This document shows positions 1-7,806 of a stretch of DNA of 49,445 nt, piece after piece. The position numbers were made by a program, and so were the translations under genes. The notes beneath the pieces were generated by a model, which had not been told where the DNA came from, searched no databases, and saw only the letters and a program-made list of their open reading frames with translations. This stretch comes from an uncultured Lachnospiraceae bacterium. Lineage in GTDB: Bacteria > Bacillota > Clostridia > Lachnospirales > Lachnospiraceae. Within the stretch, counting starts at the first letter, position 1. Each line of letters begins with the position of its first letter. Location of the stretch: the NCBI GenBank assembly GCA_900546325.1, contig URCR01000022.1, forward strand, positions 1-49,445. Reading direction: 5' to 3'.

Positions 1-1
1 C

Positions 2-22
2 GTTTTTCGGAACACGAAAAAC
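2..22. other. Perfect hairpin at left edge
   Basis: An 8-bp perfect inverted repeat (GTTTTTCG / CGAAAAAC, 5-nt loop) lies at the window edge. On the minus strand it is downstream of the RAT-controlled terminator, so it is in the leader of the next minus-strand gene, which is outside the window. Its function is unknown. Confidence 0.35.
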
Positions 23-50
23 TACACAATGGTAAACAGGGCTATGCCCT

Positions 51-106
51 AACAACAAAAACCTCCCACAACAGAGCCGCTATCCGCCGTCTCTGCCATG
101 GAAGGT
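51..106 (-). terminator. RAT-controlled intrinsic terminator
   Basis: Read on the minus strand, ACCTTCCATGGCAGAG (91-106) pairs over 16 consecutive positions, including several G-U pairs, with CTCTGTTGTGGGAGGT (61-76). A T-rich tract follows at 51-60. The first three bases of the 5' arm (ACC) are also the last bases of the RAT element at 104-128. The two structures are therefore mutually exclusive, as expected for BglG/LicT antitermination. The controlled gene, probably a PTS permease or sugar hydrolase, lies to the left of the window. Confidence 0.8.
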
Positions 107-128
107 AATGCCCAAATGGTTACAATCC
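104..128 (-). promoter_or_regulatory. Ribonucleic antiterminator (RAT) element
   Basis: On the minus strand the element begins GGATTGT, contains GGCAT and ends TACC, matching the general layout of BglG/LicT/SacY RAT sites (GGATTGT...GGCAAAACC). It spans the stop codon of the antiterminator gene (TAA at 120-122) and overlaps the 5' arm of the terminator at 61-106. The position implies that the regulator, when active, binds the transcript at the end of its own gene and permits read-through into the next one. Confidence 0.75.
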
Positions 129-965
129 TTCTCTCGTACATATCCTGTTAATATGTAGAATCAGATATAATTTTTCTTCTTTTGAAAGTATCATGCCACA
201 TTTTCTTTTAAAATATCGTTCCAGCAATTCGACACATGCCGCAATCCCCGGGAACTGATCTTTCATGCTCTGATACATGATTCCATTGTCTGAATAAAGC
301 ATCTTCTCGCCTGCAATCCGGTCTAGCAGATACATCAGATGCGAGGAATAACGTGCAAAATTGAATGAATCTCTGTCAATCACAATTCCAATCTCATCTT
401 CCACAATGCTGATCGTGTCCTCCAGAATCTCCTGATATTGTTTCTTCAACTGATCAGCCACATCTGTCTTGCTCCTTGTATCATACCGGGCATTTACAAA
501 ATTCATCGCAATTCCCGAAGCTTCATTAGAATCCAAATGAACATTGAATCTGCGTTCTATCTGCTTCACCGCGTATTTTCCAATGCGTGCCTCTGCCGGA
601 AATGTCTGCTCTACCTCATAAATCAAAGGCATCTGCACATCAATATTTTTCTGTGCTCTTTGAATACTAAAGTGAATGTGATCGGACATCGTCACGACCA
701 GATTCGGGTTCATCTCATACCCCAGCTCATTTTTTGCAATCTCCACAAGTTTCGCCGTAAAATGAATCACTTTTTCCGGAATATCTTTGAAAAGTTCAAT
801 ATACTTTTGGTCAATATCGTAAAAGGTCCGTGTGATCAAGTTCAGGTCTTCAACCTCATATGGCGTTTTTGGAAATCCAATACCTTTGCCGACAGCAATC
901 AGTTCTTTTCCCTCGCCATCGACACAAATGGCAAAATTATTGTTTAATTTCTTAATTACTTGCAT
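120..965 (-). CDS. BglG/LicT-family transcriptional antiterminator
   Basis: This 281-residue protein has the three-domain order of BglG/LicT antiterminators. Residues 1-55 form the CAT RNA-binding domain (start MQVIKKLNNNFAI, then ELIAVGKGIGF). Residues about 65-170 form PRD1 (LVVTMSDHIHFSIQR and the RIGKYAV region). Residues about 175-281 form PRD2 (RYSSHLMYLLDR, ending LYLILHINRI). In the family, PTS components phosphorylate PRD histidines to set activity, and the CAT dimer binds a RAT hairpin to block a terminator. H96 and H98 of PRD1 are visible; PRD2 has a histidine near 210. GGAGAGAG lies 1-6 bases before the ATG. A RAT/terminator sits at its 3' end and a second RAT-like element lies in its own leader. 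The sugar is unknown because the target gene is off the left edge. Confidence 0.93.
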   Translation of the reverse strand: MQVIKKLNNNFAICVDGEGKELIAVGKGIGFPKTPYEVEDLNLITRTFYDIDQKYIELFKDIPEKVIHFTAKLVEIAKNELGYEMNPNLVVTMSDHIHFSIQRAQKNIDVQMPLIYEVEQTFPAEARIGKYAVKQIERRFNVHLDSNEASGIAMNFVNARYDTRSKTDVADQLKKQYQEILEDTISIVEDEIGIVIDRDSFNFARYSSHLMYLLDRIAGEKMLYSDNGIMYQSMKDQFPGIAACVELLERYFKRKCGMILSKEEKLYLILHINRICTREGL

Positions 966-1029
966 CTCTCTCCAATAAAAAAGCTCCTCAAGACACTAAA
1001 CACCTCATTTTCACTAAACAGGTACCATT

Positions 1030-1055
1030 AGTAATGCCTCAAAGAGTAACAATCT
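1030..1055 (-). promoter_or_regulatory. Second RAT-like element in antiterminator leader
   Basis: On the minus strand this starts AGATTGTTAC and ends GGCATTACT, closely resembling the downstream RAT at 104-128 (GGATTGTAAC ... GGCATTACC). It lies about 65 bases before the antiterminator start and just after a candidate promoter. That suggests autoregulation. A clear terminator hairpin between it and the start codon was not found: only weak pairings and a T6 run at 980-985. Confidence 0.5.
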
Positions 1056-1068
1056 AATTTATACGTAT

Positions 1069-1097
1069 ATACTAACAAAATCTATCCATTTTGTCCA
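1069..1097 (-). promoter_or_regulatory. Predicted sigma-A promoter of antiterminator gene
   Basis: On the minus strand TGGACA (1092-1097), a 17-base spacer, then TAGTAT (1069-1074). The RAT-like element begins about 14 bases further on, so it would sit near the 5' end of the transcript. Confidence 0.45.
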
Positions 1098-1180
1098 GCG
1101 GCACATCACACAAATATTCTTTGCGATTTTTAGTTGTTTTTCACAAGAAAATCTCCTATTTTTCTTACTGCCTTTTGCCA

Positions 1181-1204
1181 AAACAAAAGGAGTCCGACGA
1201 CTCC
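1181..1204 (-). terminator. Terminator after holin-like gene
   Basis: On the minus strand GGAGTC, loop GTCG, GACTCC, followed by TTTTGTTTT. It starts 16 bases past the stop codon of the holin-like gene. Confidence 0.75.
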
Positions 1205-1219
1205 CTTCCGTTTGCTATT

Positions 1220-1513
1220 CTATTCATCTTTTCCGATTTGTTTCATTGTCTGATTGATGTATGTACTCAGACCGGCTACTAAAATTCCCTGCACGATTGC
1301 CGTAAATACTGCCATTGCAATCTCCTGACCGTTACGGATCGGACATGTCGCCAGTACCCACACCGCACATATCACAATTCCTGCTGCACCTAAAATAAGC
1401 GGAATGTATTTGTCTTTTGCTGCCTGCGCACGTTTTAAAGCTGCACCGAGAATGTATAATACGACTGCCACCACCAGTAATTCCGGTTTTACGTAATCTG
1501 TAACCTGTTCCAT
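1220..1513 (-). CDS. Phage holin-like small membrane protein (superfamily V / Hol44 type)
   Basis: This 97-residue protein resembles the phage holins of the Hol44 / holin-5 group. It has a KPELLVVAVVLYILG first membrane segment (about 9-25), a polar KDKYIPL connector, a second segment about 37-57, and a third about 66-85. Holins of this type usually form membrane lesions that release an endolysin. No endolysin, tail or capsid gene is adjacent, so this is an orphan flanked by chromosomal genes, with its own terminator. Similar stand-alone copies may be prophage relics or have a cellular job. The start ATG is 13 bases after AGGA. An alternative frame opening a few bases upstream is a shadow. 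Confidence 0.75.
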   Translation of the reverse strand: MEQVTDYVKPELLVVAVVLYILGAALKRAQAAKDKYIPLILGAAGIVICAVWVLATCPIRNGQEIAMAVFTAIVQGILVAGLSTYINQTMKQIGKDE

Positions 1514-1720
1514 TACTCATTACCATTCCTTTCTTTGATTCCGTGATTTGCCACTATAACTGCCTCTGTCATTTTTTGCTGCCTTCCCTTTCAGTTTATG
1601 CATAAAAATAATATCTGTTCCGTTTTCGCTCAAATTTCTATATTTTTTCTGCTTTGACCAGCAATATGCATGCCATTGATGACATTTACAGCCTGTCTGA
1701 TGGAGGCGATTTTTCAATAC

Positions 1721-1749
1721 AAAAGGCTGCCAAATGCAGCCTCTTTTTT
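1721..1749 (-). terminator. Terminator after DUF438/hemerythrin gene
   Basis: GGCTGC (1725-1730), 5-base loop, GCAGCC (1736-1741). Runs of A and T flank it on both sides, so it could work in both directions. On the minus strand it follows the stop codon at 1758 by about 15 bases and ends in TTTTGT. Confidence 0.75.
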
Positions 1750-1757
1750 CCAAACTG

Positions 1758-2732
1758 TTACTTCTCGAAATGTTGCTTCAAAAATTCCATATCCTGGACA
1801 AACTCTGCCGTGCCAAGATATCTCCGTTTCTCGTCCCTCACTGCCATGTAAGTGACAAGGGTAGTCCGTCCATTCTTTTCCATCCATATCGGTACGCTGT
1901 CTTTGCGGTCATTGCGGAAATCATCGATGATTTTACGCACCAGCGGTTCAATTTTCGGTGGATGACAGGAAAAAACCTCTCTGTCTATGGCCATCTTCGG
2001 CCGCTTAAAGGCTTTTGGACCTTCATTGAAAAAACGATTGATGTTATCTGCATCAATGAATGTAATTTCCATCGGTATCGTATTCAGAAGTGCCGTCAGC
2101 TGCTCCACTGACATATGTCCGCCCGGCATGACAATCTCCCCTTCTTCTCCTGCCGCTGTCACCTGAAGCGGTTCTGCCTGCTCCCAGATTTCTTTTTCTA
2201 TTCCAAGGCACTTGTCATAATCTTTCGAATCCTGATAAATTCCCATCCATTCCTCTTCCGTAAAATTAACCGCACAAATCGGGAACAGCACCTGTTCCTC
2301 TTTCATGATCATATCACTCATACACTTAAGGATCTTACATGCCCTCTCTTTCCAGTCGGCATCACCGGATTCCTTGCGCAAGAGCCTGGAAAGTTCATCG
2401 CGGATCTCGTCATCATCTGTCCACATAAGATCTGACGGTCCTGCAATTCCATATTTTACCTTCAGGTGCGGATAGATCAGATCCCCTTTTTTTGCATAAT
2501 GGATACTTATCTCACGAATTTTTTCAAAAACCGGCCCTGCCTCTTCCGGTGCTGTGCTTTCTTCTCTCAATTTCTGCTCCGCCTCTGCCAGCAGCTCCCT
2601 TAATCTCTCATTTTCCATTGTAAATGTGTGAAGCGGATGCCCCGGTATCTTTGCCAGCGTTGCCGCTCGCTCCCTTTTGTTGCTGTAGTCCGGCTGCCTG
2701 CCCGCATCTGTTTGGTTCCAATTCTTTTCCAT
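1758..2732 (-). CDS. DUF438 / hemerythrin / PAS domain protein
   Basis: This 324-residue soluble protein has three parts. A DUF438-like N-terminus carries the GHPLHTFTMEN motif at about 31-41. A hemerythrin-like helical bundle (about 60-190) has candidate metal ligands in IREISIHYAKKGDLIYPHL and IMKEEQVLFP. A C-terminal PAS domain (about 205-322) follows GGHMSVEQLTALLNTIP. Family members are thought to sense oxygen, nitric oxide or redox state through a diiron site, though the signal output is not established. It is monocistronic with its own terminator. AAGGAGG precedes the start by about 10 bases. It diverges from the decayed acetyltransferase gene. Confidence 0.88.
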   Translation of the reverse strand: MEKNWNQTDAGRQPDYSNKRERAATLAKIPGHPLHTFTMENERLRELLAEAEQKLREESTAPEEAGPVFEKIREISIHYAKKGDLIYPHLKVKYGIAGPSDLMWTDDDEIRDELSRLLRKESGDADWKERACKILKCMSDMIMKEEQVLFPICAVNFTEEEWMGIYQDSKDYDKCLGIEKEIWEQAEPLQVTAAGEEGEIVMPGGHMSVEQLTALLNTIPMEITFIDADNINRFFNEGPKAFKRPKMAIDREVFSCHPPKIEPLVRKIIDDFRNDRKDSVPIWMEKNGRTTLVTYMAVRDEKRRYLGTAEFVQDMEFLKQHFEK

Positions 2733-2764
2733 TGTTCTCCTAGGCCTCCTTATGTTTTCTTTTT

Positions 2765-2806
2765 ATTATATCATTTTTTTCAAAGACTATATGTTGTAGA
2801 AACAAC
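2765..2806 (-). promoter_or_regulatory. Promoter with inverted repeat upstream of hemerythrin gene
   Basis: On the minus strand a TATAAT -10 hexamer (2765-2770) is preceded, about 22 bases upstream, by the inverted repeat GTTGT-N4-ACAAC (2793-2806), which covers the -35 position. No good -35 hexamer is visible, so the repeat may be an activator or repressor site. Confidence 0.4.
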
Positions 2807-2922
2807 GTTTTCCATGATTTGGGATAGGTACCCTGCCCATTTCGTTGAAAAACTTATAACCTGTTTTTCTGCAGCAGTTGTAAAATGATAGAAACTATAA
2901 CTTTAAGGAGTTGATCAGATTT

Positions 2923-3175
2923 ATGGATATTGAATTACTACCATTTTCCACTGAAACAAACATTACGAGCAACCTTATCAGGAAATTTTGGTATGCTCAC
3001 AGCCATTACGAACAAAGCATAGAAGATTCTCTGAAAGATCTGAAACACTGGACAGGCGAAGGGCATCTTTTCTATTTGATAAATATGAGAAGAAATTTTT
3101 CAGGCAGGAGCAATTGTTTGAGAATACTCGGAGTCCCTCTACATAGAAGTTGCTGCCCGAAATGATTTTCCCTAA
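2923..3175 (+). pseudogene. Decayed GNAT acetyltransferase
   Basis: The 5' half reads as a GNAT N-terminus (ELLPFSTETN ... HSHYEQSIEDSLKDLKHWTGEGHLFYLI), with AAGGAG 12 bases before the ATG. After FYLI the frame is lost. About 70 bases later another frame reads AIV, a stop, then EYSESLYIEVAARNDFP and a final stop at 3173-3175. YSESLYIEVAARN matches the family region just before the C-terminal part. The acetyl-CoA-binding core between FYLI and AIV is missing, and so is the C-terminus. The gene therefore carries an internal deletion, a frame change, an in-frame TGA and a truncation. Its end overlaps the end of the convergent oxidoreductase gene by four bases. Confidence 0.75.
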
Positions 3176-4323
3176 AATCTATAAAAAATACATTCTTCTC
3201 TCCCGCTTTCTGCTGACTTCTTCGCAGCAAGACACGCTGCTGCACTTGCAAGACCTTGATTTAAATCTGACTTGCTCTTATTTCCATCCAGCACTTCTAT
3301 ATAAGCTTTCGCAAGTTGCTCATCCCCTCCGAAATGTACCAGTCCTTCCGGATATATAAACTTATGTTCAGCACTATGTTTTGCATCATAATAATCTACG
3401 CGAAGTGTTGCAGTATAAAAGTCAAATTCTGCACTTGCTTTAGAACCTATAAAACGCGCTCCCCGTCTCCCAGCATCATTTTTCACAAAGAAAGTCTGAT
3501 GATACGAAATAATCGTTCCATCTTCGCAAGTAAAAATTGCCGCTCCCACATCCTCATTTCCAGTATCCTTTGCAAAACAGCAATACTTACCGGCAGGTTC
3601 CTCCTTCCGCTCTGTTCTTACTACAAAACTGCTTTCTGGACAGGTATGATACTCGCTGCAATCCTCACAGCAGAGCTCTGCCTCTTTTTCTCCTTTGAAA
3701 TACATTTTTGCGGTCTTTGCCATAACACTTACCGGATGTTTTCCCAAAATGTAAGTAATATAATCAATGTCATGTGTTGATTTCTGTAGAAACAGTCCTC
3801 CCGTCAGGGAATCATCCCGATACCAACTGTGATAATAGACGCTCCCATACGGCACATGATTCGTTGCCTGCACGGACAGAACTTCTCCCAGTTCCCCACT
3901 GTCAACTAATTTTTTCATTTCTTTTACAATGCAGGTAAACCGAAGAGGAAATGATACCACAGTCTGTTCTCTCCTTCCCTCTGATGCGCTTAAAAGCGTC
4001 TGATATTGTTCCTCATTGATGCAGACCGGCTTCTCCAAAAACAGCGGAAGTTTTTTTTCAAATACTATTTCTGCATATGTTGTATGCTGATTGCAGCGTG
4101 TTCCAATAAATACACCATCCAGCTCTTCCCTTTCTAGCATTTCCTCCGCTGTCTCATAAAAAATAGTGTGCTCAAATTCTACTGTTCCCTCTAATGCTTC
4201 TTTCTTCTGCTTCCAAAGTGGATCTGCAACTGCTGCAATTCGAATCGGTGCCTGAATCCCCCTAAATGCCTTCATCATCGTTTCACTGCGCAGACCATAT
4301 CCTATAATCCCTAATTTCTTCAT
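3172..4323 (-). CDS. Gfo/Idh/MocA-family oxidoreductase
   Basis: This 383-residue protein has an N-terminal Rossmann fold (LGIIGYGLRS at 4-13 for NAD(P)), VADPLW, GTRCNQHTTYA and FLEKPVCINEEQ. The EKP motif supplies the family's catalytic lysine (about 98). The C-terminal substrate domain includes HDIDYITYILG. A cysteine cluster, C-x2-C-x5-C in CCEDCSEYHTC with more cysteines nearby (KYCCF), is also found in the second oxidoreductase of this locus. Family members oxidise or reduce sugar carbons or cleave glycosides by a redox mechanism. It is divergent from the GH20 gene, so a role in the same glycan pathway is likely. The substrate is unknown. Confidence 0.9.
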   Translation of the reverse strand: MKKLGIIGYGLRSETMMKAFRGIQAPIRIAAVADPLWKQKKEALEGTVEFEHTIFYETAEEMLEREELDGVFIGTRCNQHTTYAEIVFEKKLPLFLEKPVCINEEQYQTLLSASEGRREQTVVSFPLRFTCIVKEMKKLVDSGELGEVLSVQATNHVPYGSVYYHSWYRDDSLTGGLFLQKSTHDIDYITYILGKHPVSVMAKTAKMYFKGEKEAELCCEDCSEYHTCPESSFVVRTERKEEPAGKYCCFAKDTGNEDVGAAIFTCEDGTIISYHQTFFVKNDAGRRGARFIGSKASAEFDFYTATLRVDYYDAKHSAEHKFIYPEGLVHFGGDEQLAKAYIEVLDGNKSKSDLNQGLASAAACLAAKKSAESGREECIFYRF

Positions 4324-4442
4324 ATCTGTTTCCTTCTTCCTTAAAATTCTTTTCTATATTTCTGCTGATACTTATTATCATACGAACCCTCCTCTCCGTC
4401 AATAAAAAAGCAGAAACGATCAAAAAAGAACAAAAAAAACAA

Positions 4443-4523
4443 AAAATCTGATTTTCACATCTTTCTTTGCCGTAAATCACAAAAAAAACGTCTGATTTTT
4501 TATCTGCTTTACGGTATGATAAT
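4443..4523. promoter_or_regulatory. Divergent control region of oxidoreductase and GH20 genes
   Basis: The 233-base divergent region is very A/T rich. It holds two copies of TCTGATTTT (4447-4455 and 4491-4499), the inverted pair CCGTAAA (4470-4476) / TTTACGG (4508-4514), and TATGATAAT as a plus-strand -10 at about 4515-4523. TTTTCACATCT at 4452-4462 also occurs upstream of the sugar-binding protein gene (12176-12186). These may be sites for the AraC regulator; this is inference. Confidence 0.35.
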
Positions 4524-4556
4524 GTTAAATCTTGTACATGAAAAAGGAGATTATCT

Positions 4557-6437
4557 ATGAATATTCGATTAGAAGAAACTGCAGTGTCATTTCAACCGGG
4601 GGTTTTTCTTCTCTCCTCTGCAGTCGATATTTTTATAACTACAGATGGAATTCCTGTTTCCTGGGAAAAATCAGACCATCTGGTCGTATGCTATGACGGG
4701 AAAAAAGCACTTATTAAAGGACAAATATCATCGCACTTTTTCCGTGGCTTGGGACTTCTTAAAGAACATCTTGAAACTTCTGGAACAGCTTCTTCCCTAA
4801 CTATAAAGGAACAGCCTGTTTTTACCAGACTTGGCGCAAGTTTTGATTTGTCACGCAATGCAGTCATGACTCCCACTGCATTGATAAGAATGTTCTGCAG
4901 ACTTGCCTTAATGGGCTATCAGGAAATTTATCTTTATACGGAAGATACTTATGATCTTCCCAATTATCCTTTTTTCGGATATATGAGAGGAAAATACTCC
5001 CCAAAAGAAATCCGCTTACTCGATGAGAAAGCCTGTTCCCTTGGCTTAGAACTCATTCCATGTATTCAAACACTTGGACATCTCGAACGCTTTCTTCACT
5101 GGGAAAGCAGCGCGGCATTTCGCGATACGCCAGATGTACTTCTTGTAGATGAAGAATCTTGCTACAAGCTGATTGAAACAATGATTTGTCAATGTCGCTC
5201 GTGCTATCGGACAGATCGAATTCATGTAGGTATGGACGAAGCAATGAATTTAGGACTTGGCTCCTACCTAAAAAAACATGGCTATCAAGAACCTTTTGTT
5301 CTTATGCAACGTCATGTCAAACGTGTCATGGAAATTGCTATAAAGTACCAATTCCGCCCAATGATGTGGAGTGATATGTATTTTCGCTGTGCAAGCCAGA
5401 CAAATGACTATTACGAAGAAAATCTTGTAATCCCTTCATCGGTTATTGATTCCGCTCCTGAGGAGATGGAACTTGTATACTGGGACTATTATCATGCAGA
5501 ACAATCCTTTTACGATCACTATATCAGACTTCATCAACAATTCCATGCCCCGCTCTGTTTTGCCGGTGGTATGTGGACATGGCTTGGACCTGCGCCTGAT
5601 TATGATGTTTTTCTAAGAAACGCAAAACCTGCTCTTCTTTCCTGCATGCAAAATAATATCGCTCATGTCATATTGACTACCTGGGGCGATGATGGCGGTG
5701 AAACAAGTCCGCAGACAATGCTTTTGGGGTTTCAATATTATGCTGAATTCTGTTATCAGCAAACCTTCGACAAGCAACATGTTTACTCTCGACTTTTCGC
5801 CTGCACCGGTGCTGATGGAAATGCTCTCAGCCTTCTTAGTTCCTTTTACAAGACAGATTCACTCTCTTCGGAAAGCGACCTTCCAAATGGAGCAAAATTT
5901 CTGTTATATCAAGACCCTTTACTAGGTATTTTTGACTTAGATATCGAAGGAATGGGATTTGCCGCACAATATACAAGTCTGGAACAATGCTTTTCAGATT
6001 ACGCAAAAAGAAATGATACCTGGAAAGATTTATACTTATTCTATGCACTCCTTGCAAAAGTACTGAAAAACAAATCCGAACTTGGTATCTCCCTCTTCCA
6101 TGCTTACAAAGAGAAAGATTTTGACCGCTTAAGTTCCCTTGCAGATCAGGCGGAAGAAGCTGCCTCTGACTGTCGCGCTTTATTGGAACAGTGGCGTATC
6201 TTATGGGAACTAGAATGTCGTCCATTCGGATTTGAAATTCTTGAGATTCGACTTGCTGGTGTATGCTCCCGTCTAGAAACAACTTCTCGGCGGATCCGCG
6301 CGTTCTGTATAGGAAAGATTTCTGAAATAGAAGAACTCTGTATCCAGCGACTTCCTCTTCTTCGAAAGAAAGGTACCAATCAGATCCATGGTGTATATTT
6401 CTGGAAAGACATTGTAAGCGCAGCAAAACCATGCTAA
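4557..6437 (+). CDS. GH20 beta-N-acetylhexosaminidase
   Basis: This 626-residue protein reads as a glycoside hydrolase family 20 enzyme. The barrel begins near residue 90 (RLGASFDLSRN). It contains YQEIYLYTED, CIQTLGHLE (H175) and RIHVGMDEA with the paired Asp227-Glu228. In GH20 the aspartate positions the substrate acetamido group and the glutamate is the acid/base. Aromatic subsite residues appear in VYWDYYH and GGMWTWLGP, and TTWGDDGGE lies near 380. No signal peptide is visible, so it probably acts in the cytoplasm on imported N-acetylhexosamine oligosaccharides. Residues beyond about 450 form a helical C-terminal extension. AAAAAGGAG lies 8 bases before the ATG. It overlaps the upstream in-frame opening of the following oxidoreductase gene and is probably co-transcribed with it. 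Confidence 0.9.
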   Translation: MNIRLEETAVSFQPGVFLLSSAVDIFITTDGIPVSWEKSDHLVVCYDGKKALIKGQISSHFFRGLGLLKEHLETSGTASSLTIKEQPVFTRLGASFDLSRNAVMTPTALIRMFCRLALMGYQEIYLYTEDTYDLPNYPFFGYMRGKYSPKEIRLLDEKACSLGLELIPCIQTLGHLERFLHWESSAAFRDTPDVLLVDEESCYKLIETMICQCRSCYRTDRIHVGMDEAMNLGLGSYLKKHGYQEPFVLMQRHVKRVMEIAIKYQFRPMMWSDMYFRCASQTNDYYEENLVIPSSVIDSAPEEMELVYWDYYHAEQSFYDHYIRLHQQFHAPLCFAGGMWTWLGPAPDYDVFLRNAKPALLSCMQNNIAHVILTTWGDDGGETSPQTMLLGFQYYAEFCYQQTFDKQHVYSRLFACTGADGNALSLLSSFYKTDSLSSESDLPNGAKFLLYQDPLLGIFDLDIEGMGFAAQYTSLEQCFSDYAKRNDTWKDLYLFYALLAKVLKNKSELGISLFHAYKEKDFDRLSSLADQAEEAASDCRALLEQWRILWELECRPFGFEILEIRLAGVCSRLETTSRRIRAFCIGKISEIEELCIQRLPLLRKKGTNQIHGVYFWKDIVSAAKPC

Positions 6438-6484
6438 CTTTTCACTCTAAACTATCATCCTCACAGAAAGGAGTTTTATTTATT

Positions 6485-7759
6485 ATGAATCATAAAAAAA
6501 TTAAAATGGTCATTGCAGGCTTAGGAGGACGCGGCCATGACATCTATAGTAATTATGGTCTGGAACACCCTGATGAAATGGAAGTTGTTGCAATCGCTGA
6601 CCCAAGGCCTGACCGCTTAAAAATTGCACAGGAAGAATGGGATATTCCAGAAGAATGCTGCTATGCAACTGCCGAAGAACTCTTCGCACAGGAAAAAATG
6701 GCAGATGCCGCGGTGATCGCTACCCAGGACCAGCAGCATGTCGCTCATGCAGAAGCTGCTCTGAGAGCAGGCTATCATCTTCTTTTGGAAAAGCCGGTTG
6801 CTGTTGACATCAAAGGCTGTTTGACTGTATTAGAACTTGCCCGCAAATACCGAAAACATGTTGTTGTATGCCATGTACTTCGCTATACTCCTTTTTATAA
6901 TACTATTCAAAAACTGATCCAGAAAGGACATATCGGAGATGTCGTCACGATTCAGGCTATGGAACAAGTCGGGTACTGGCATCATGCTCATAGCTATGTC
7001 CGTGGAAATTGGAGACGCAGCGATGAGTCCAGTCCAATGATTCTCGCCAAATGTTGCCATGATATGGATATTTTAATCTGGTTGACCGGGAAACGCGCCC
7101 GCTTTGTCAGTTCTTATGGAAATAACTATCTCTTCCGAAAAGAAATGACCCCTGACGGTGCAGCTTCCCGCTGCTTTGATTGTCCAATCCGAAAAGACTG
7201 CCCATACGATGCTGTCCGCTACTACTTAGAAGATGAACGAACCAGTGTAAACGCCGGACGTACCCACTGGCCAATTAATGTCCTTACTCCAGATCCAACA
7301 CCTGAAACGGTCAAAGAAGCACTCCTTACCGGTCCCTACGGACGCTGTGTATATCACTGTGACAATGATGTCGTAGATCATCAGGTGGTAAACATTCAAC
7401 TGGACGATGGAGTCACAATCAATTTTACGATGTCAGCATTTACAGAGCGCTGCTACCGTACGATCAAAGTGATGGGAACCCAGGGGTGTATTGAAGGGAA
7501 TATGGATGATTCCAAACTAATCCTGCATGATTTTTTCGGCAATCATAAGGAAATTGATCTTCAAGTAACAGACGGTTCTATGGCAGGACACGGAGGCGGA
7601 GATAACATTATGATGAAACAGTTTATCGAACTGCTCTCCAGTGAAAAAGAGGATCAAATGCTCTCCTCCATCGAACACTCCATCGAAAGTCATCTTGTGG
7701 CGCTCCTCGCAGAAGAATCCAGACTGACAGATGGACAAAGTCTTCCTGTAATATTATAA
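6485..7759 (+). CDS. Gfo/Idh/MocA-family oxidoreductase
   Basis: The start at 6485 follows AAAGGAG by about 14 bases; the in-frame opening at 6431 lacks a site and overlaps the GH20 gene. The protein is 424 residues. It has a Rossmann motif (MVIAGLGGRGHD), AIADPRPDR, ATQDQQHVAHA, LLLEKPVAVD with the catalytic EKP lysine, and CCHDMDILIWL in the substrate domain. The insertion CFDCPIRKDCPYD has C-x2-C-x5-C spacing, and a later YGRCVYHCDNDVVDHQ supplies further cysteines, so a structural zinc knuckle is plausible. The first oxidoreductase at 3172-4323 has the same spacing, suggesting paired steps on one glycan or amino-sugar substrate. Confidence 0.9.
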   Translation: MNHKKIKMVIAGLGGRGHDIYSNYGLEHPDEMEVVAIADPRPDRLKIAQEEWDIPEECCYATAEELFAQEKMADAAVIATQDQQHVAHAEAALRAGYHLLLEKPVAVDIKGCLTVLELARKYRKHVVVCHVLRYTPFYNTIQKLIQKGHIGDVVTIQAMEQVGYWHHAHSYVRGNWRRSDESSPMILAKCCHDMDILIWLTGKRARFVSSYGNNYLFRKEMTPDGAASRCFDCPIRKDCPYDAVRYYLEDERTSVNAGRTHWPINVLTPDPTPETVKEALLTGPYGRCVYHCDNDVVDHQVVNIQLDDGVTINFTMSAFTERCYRTIKVMGTQGCIEGNMDDSKLILHDFFGNHKEIDLQVTDGSMAGHGGGDNIMMKQFIELLSSEKEDQMLSSIEHSIESHLVALLAEESRLTDGQSLPVIL

Positions 7760-7764
7760 GATAA

Positions 7765-7793
7765 GAAAAAGGGGTGTCGGAAAATGACACCCC
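7765..7793 (-). terminator. Terminator between convergent oxidoreductase and AraC genes
   Basis: GGGGTGTC (7771-7778), 7-base loop, GACACCCC (7786-7793). On the minus strand it ends in CCTTTTTCTT, a good terminator for the ABC-araC operon. It may also stop plus-strand transcription from the GH20 operon. Confidence 0.8.
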
Positions 7794-7806
7794 TCAGTAA
7801 AAGAAT

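Noticed and set aside
966..1029. Terminator hairpin paired with the leader RAT
   Set aside because: Only short, imperfect pairings precede the T6 run, so I did not list a terminator there.
1520..1753. 77-codon minus-strand ORF upstream of the holin-like gene
   Set aside because: It overlaps the terminator at 1721-1749, has a random-looking composition and no homology I recognise.
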